This document shows, one piece after another, positions 63,383 through 64,000 of a stretch of 64,000 bases of DNA. A program made the position numbers and the translations under genes. The notes under the pieces are model-generated. The model worked only from the letters and a program-made list of their open reading frames with translations, did no database searches and was not told the origin of the DNA. The stretch comes from Ancylomarina sp. 16SWW S1-10-2 (GTDB lineage: Bacteria; Bacteroidota; Bacteroidia; Bacteroidales; Marinifilaceae): assembly GCF_009669305.1 (NCBI RefSeq), contig NZ_SADB01000019.1, forward strand, positions 2,972 through 66,971, read 5' to 3'. Every line of letters begins with the position of its first letter. Positions within the stretch are counted from its first letter, which is position 1.

Positions 63383-63895
63383 TTATTCAAATACTTGTAC
63401 GCCATTTGTAGAGAATGATAAACCTTGTTGTCCGGTAGTTGAAATCATTACAGCCTGAAATAATGGTGGGTTTTTAGCATTTTTAACTGCCCAGTCAAAC
63501 ATAAAATTAGCTCCAGATCCACCTTCAACGTCTTTACCTGCTATAATTATTTCAACGGTCTCCATAGGTTTTAAATAGATAGGATTTTTTAAATATTTTC
63601 TAATATTGCCTCCTATGGTATTGTAATAATCAGCTTTTAAAATATATATTGAATCTGTCATTGATACATTCCGAATACTGACTGTAATCGTAAGTGCGTA
63701 GGTTCTATGCTCATTGATATGATAAATATTAGAATAAACTGGGAGGTATGTTTTTCCTTCGATGAAACTATCAAAATTGGTAATATCCGCTTTTCGACTT
63801 CCCCAATCTGCTTGTTTAACAGGTATTTTGTCTGTTTCACTTTGACAAGAAAAAAAGATGAGGGATATAAATATGAGTTTAAATATAGTTTTCAT
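63383..63895 (-). CDS. DUF3124 family lipoprotein
   Basis: From ATG 63895 the protein begins MKTIFKLIFISLIFFSCQS, a lipoprotein signal with Cys17. The mature part matches the DUF3124 pattern: YLPVYSNIYHI, ALTITVSIRNVSMTDSIYI, ADYYNTIGGNIRKYLKNPIYL, EIIIAGKDVEGGSGANFMFDW. The function of the family is unknown. An earlier ATG at 63937 would put 14 extra residues before the signal and is unlikely. Probably an envelope protein. Nothing follows it in the window on the same strand. Confidence 0.85.
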   Translation of the reverse strand: MKTIFKLIFISLIFFSCQSETDKIPVKQADWGSRKADITNFDSFIEGKTYLPVYSNIYHINEHRTYALTITVSIRNVSMTDSIYILKADYYNTIGGNIRKYLKNPIYLKPMETVEIIIAGKDVEGGSGANFMFDWAVKNAKNPPLFQAVMISTTGQQGLSFSTNGVQVFE

Positions 63896-64000
63896 ATAAT
63901 AATCTTTAGTTGTTGCTAATTTACAAATCATTGTCATATCAATGATATTTCACAGCACTTTTTTTATCGTACAAAGTTTATTATTGGATAAGTCGGACAG

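Overview
This looks like a chromosomal segment of a member of the Bacteroidota, probably a marine Bacteroidia lineage such as the Marinilabiliales (the order is inference). The grounds are low GC, promoters of the Bacteroidetes type (TTG or TTTG about 19 nt upstream of TAnnTTTG, rather than sigma70 boxes), few Shine-Dalgarno sequences, a TonB receptor with a carboxypeptidase-regulatory-like N-terminus, BlaI/M56-TonB pairs, DUF6261, a GlsB/GlsA-like glycine-lipid gene pair, and a division and cell-wall cluster with the long MraY and PASTA-tailed FtsI usual in this phylum.

Layout. 1-5250 is accessory. A truncated TonB receptor is followed by two low-GC, same-strand genes of unknown function: a HEPN-like protein and a 517-residue tail-anchored protein. 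Each lies between perfect 9-10 bp inverted repeats, and three imperfect palindromes separate them, which matches integron gene cassettes with attC-like sites. A DUF6261 gene and an unusual 42-bp tandem repeat come next. 5300-29900 is core metabolism: shikimate genes aroA and aroB, apt, dprA, gdhA, tatD, ansA, an exbB/exbD proton-channel operon, tRNA-Arg, leuS, three tandem yitT paralogues, an M23 peptidase, purN, acpP-fabF-rnc and lepA. 29900-32400 is a second accessory patch of small membrane or lipoprotein genes; two of them carry in-frame TAA/TAG codons that all suit glutamine.

32400-45100 holds a helical Bacteroidota-specific protein, a BlaI/BlaR1-TonB regulatory pair with visible operators, an OmpR-type two-component system, a candidate small RNA, a SPOR-domain protein, a long amidophosphoribosyltransferase, the GlsB/GlsA pair and miaB. 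45100-62300 is one long minus-strand division and cell-wall cluster: mraZ, rsmH, ftsL, ftsI, murE, mraY, murD, ftsW, murG, murC, ftsQ, ftsA, two different ftsZ genes, and a yqeY-like gene. Three MraZ-type boxes precede mraZ. The window closes with a zinc-ribbon methyltransferase and a DUF3124 lipoprotein.

How it works together. The cluster supplies every step from UDP-MurNAc-Ala to lipid II (murC, murD, murE, mraY, murG), the SEDS/PBP polymerase pair (ftsW, ftsI) and the divisome core. MurE carries the meso-DAP motif, so the wall is probably DAP-type. The most unusual signals are the cassette-like units at 1057-3746, the glutamine-compatible stop codons at 30629-31453, and the second FtsZ, whose C-terminus resembles the FtsA membrane helix instead of the usual FtsZ tail.
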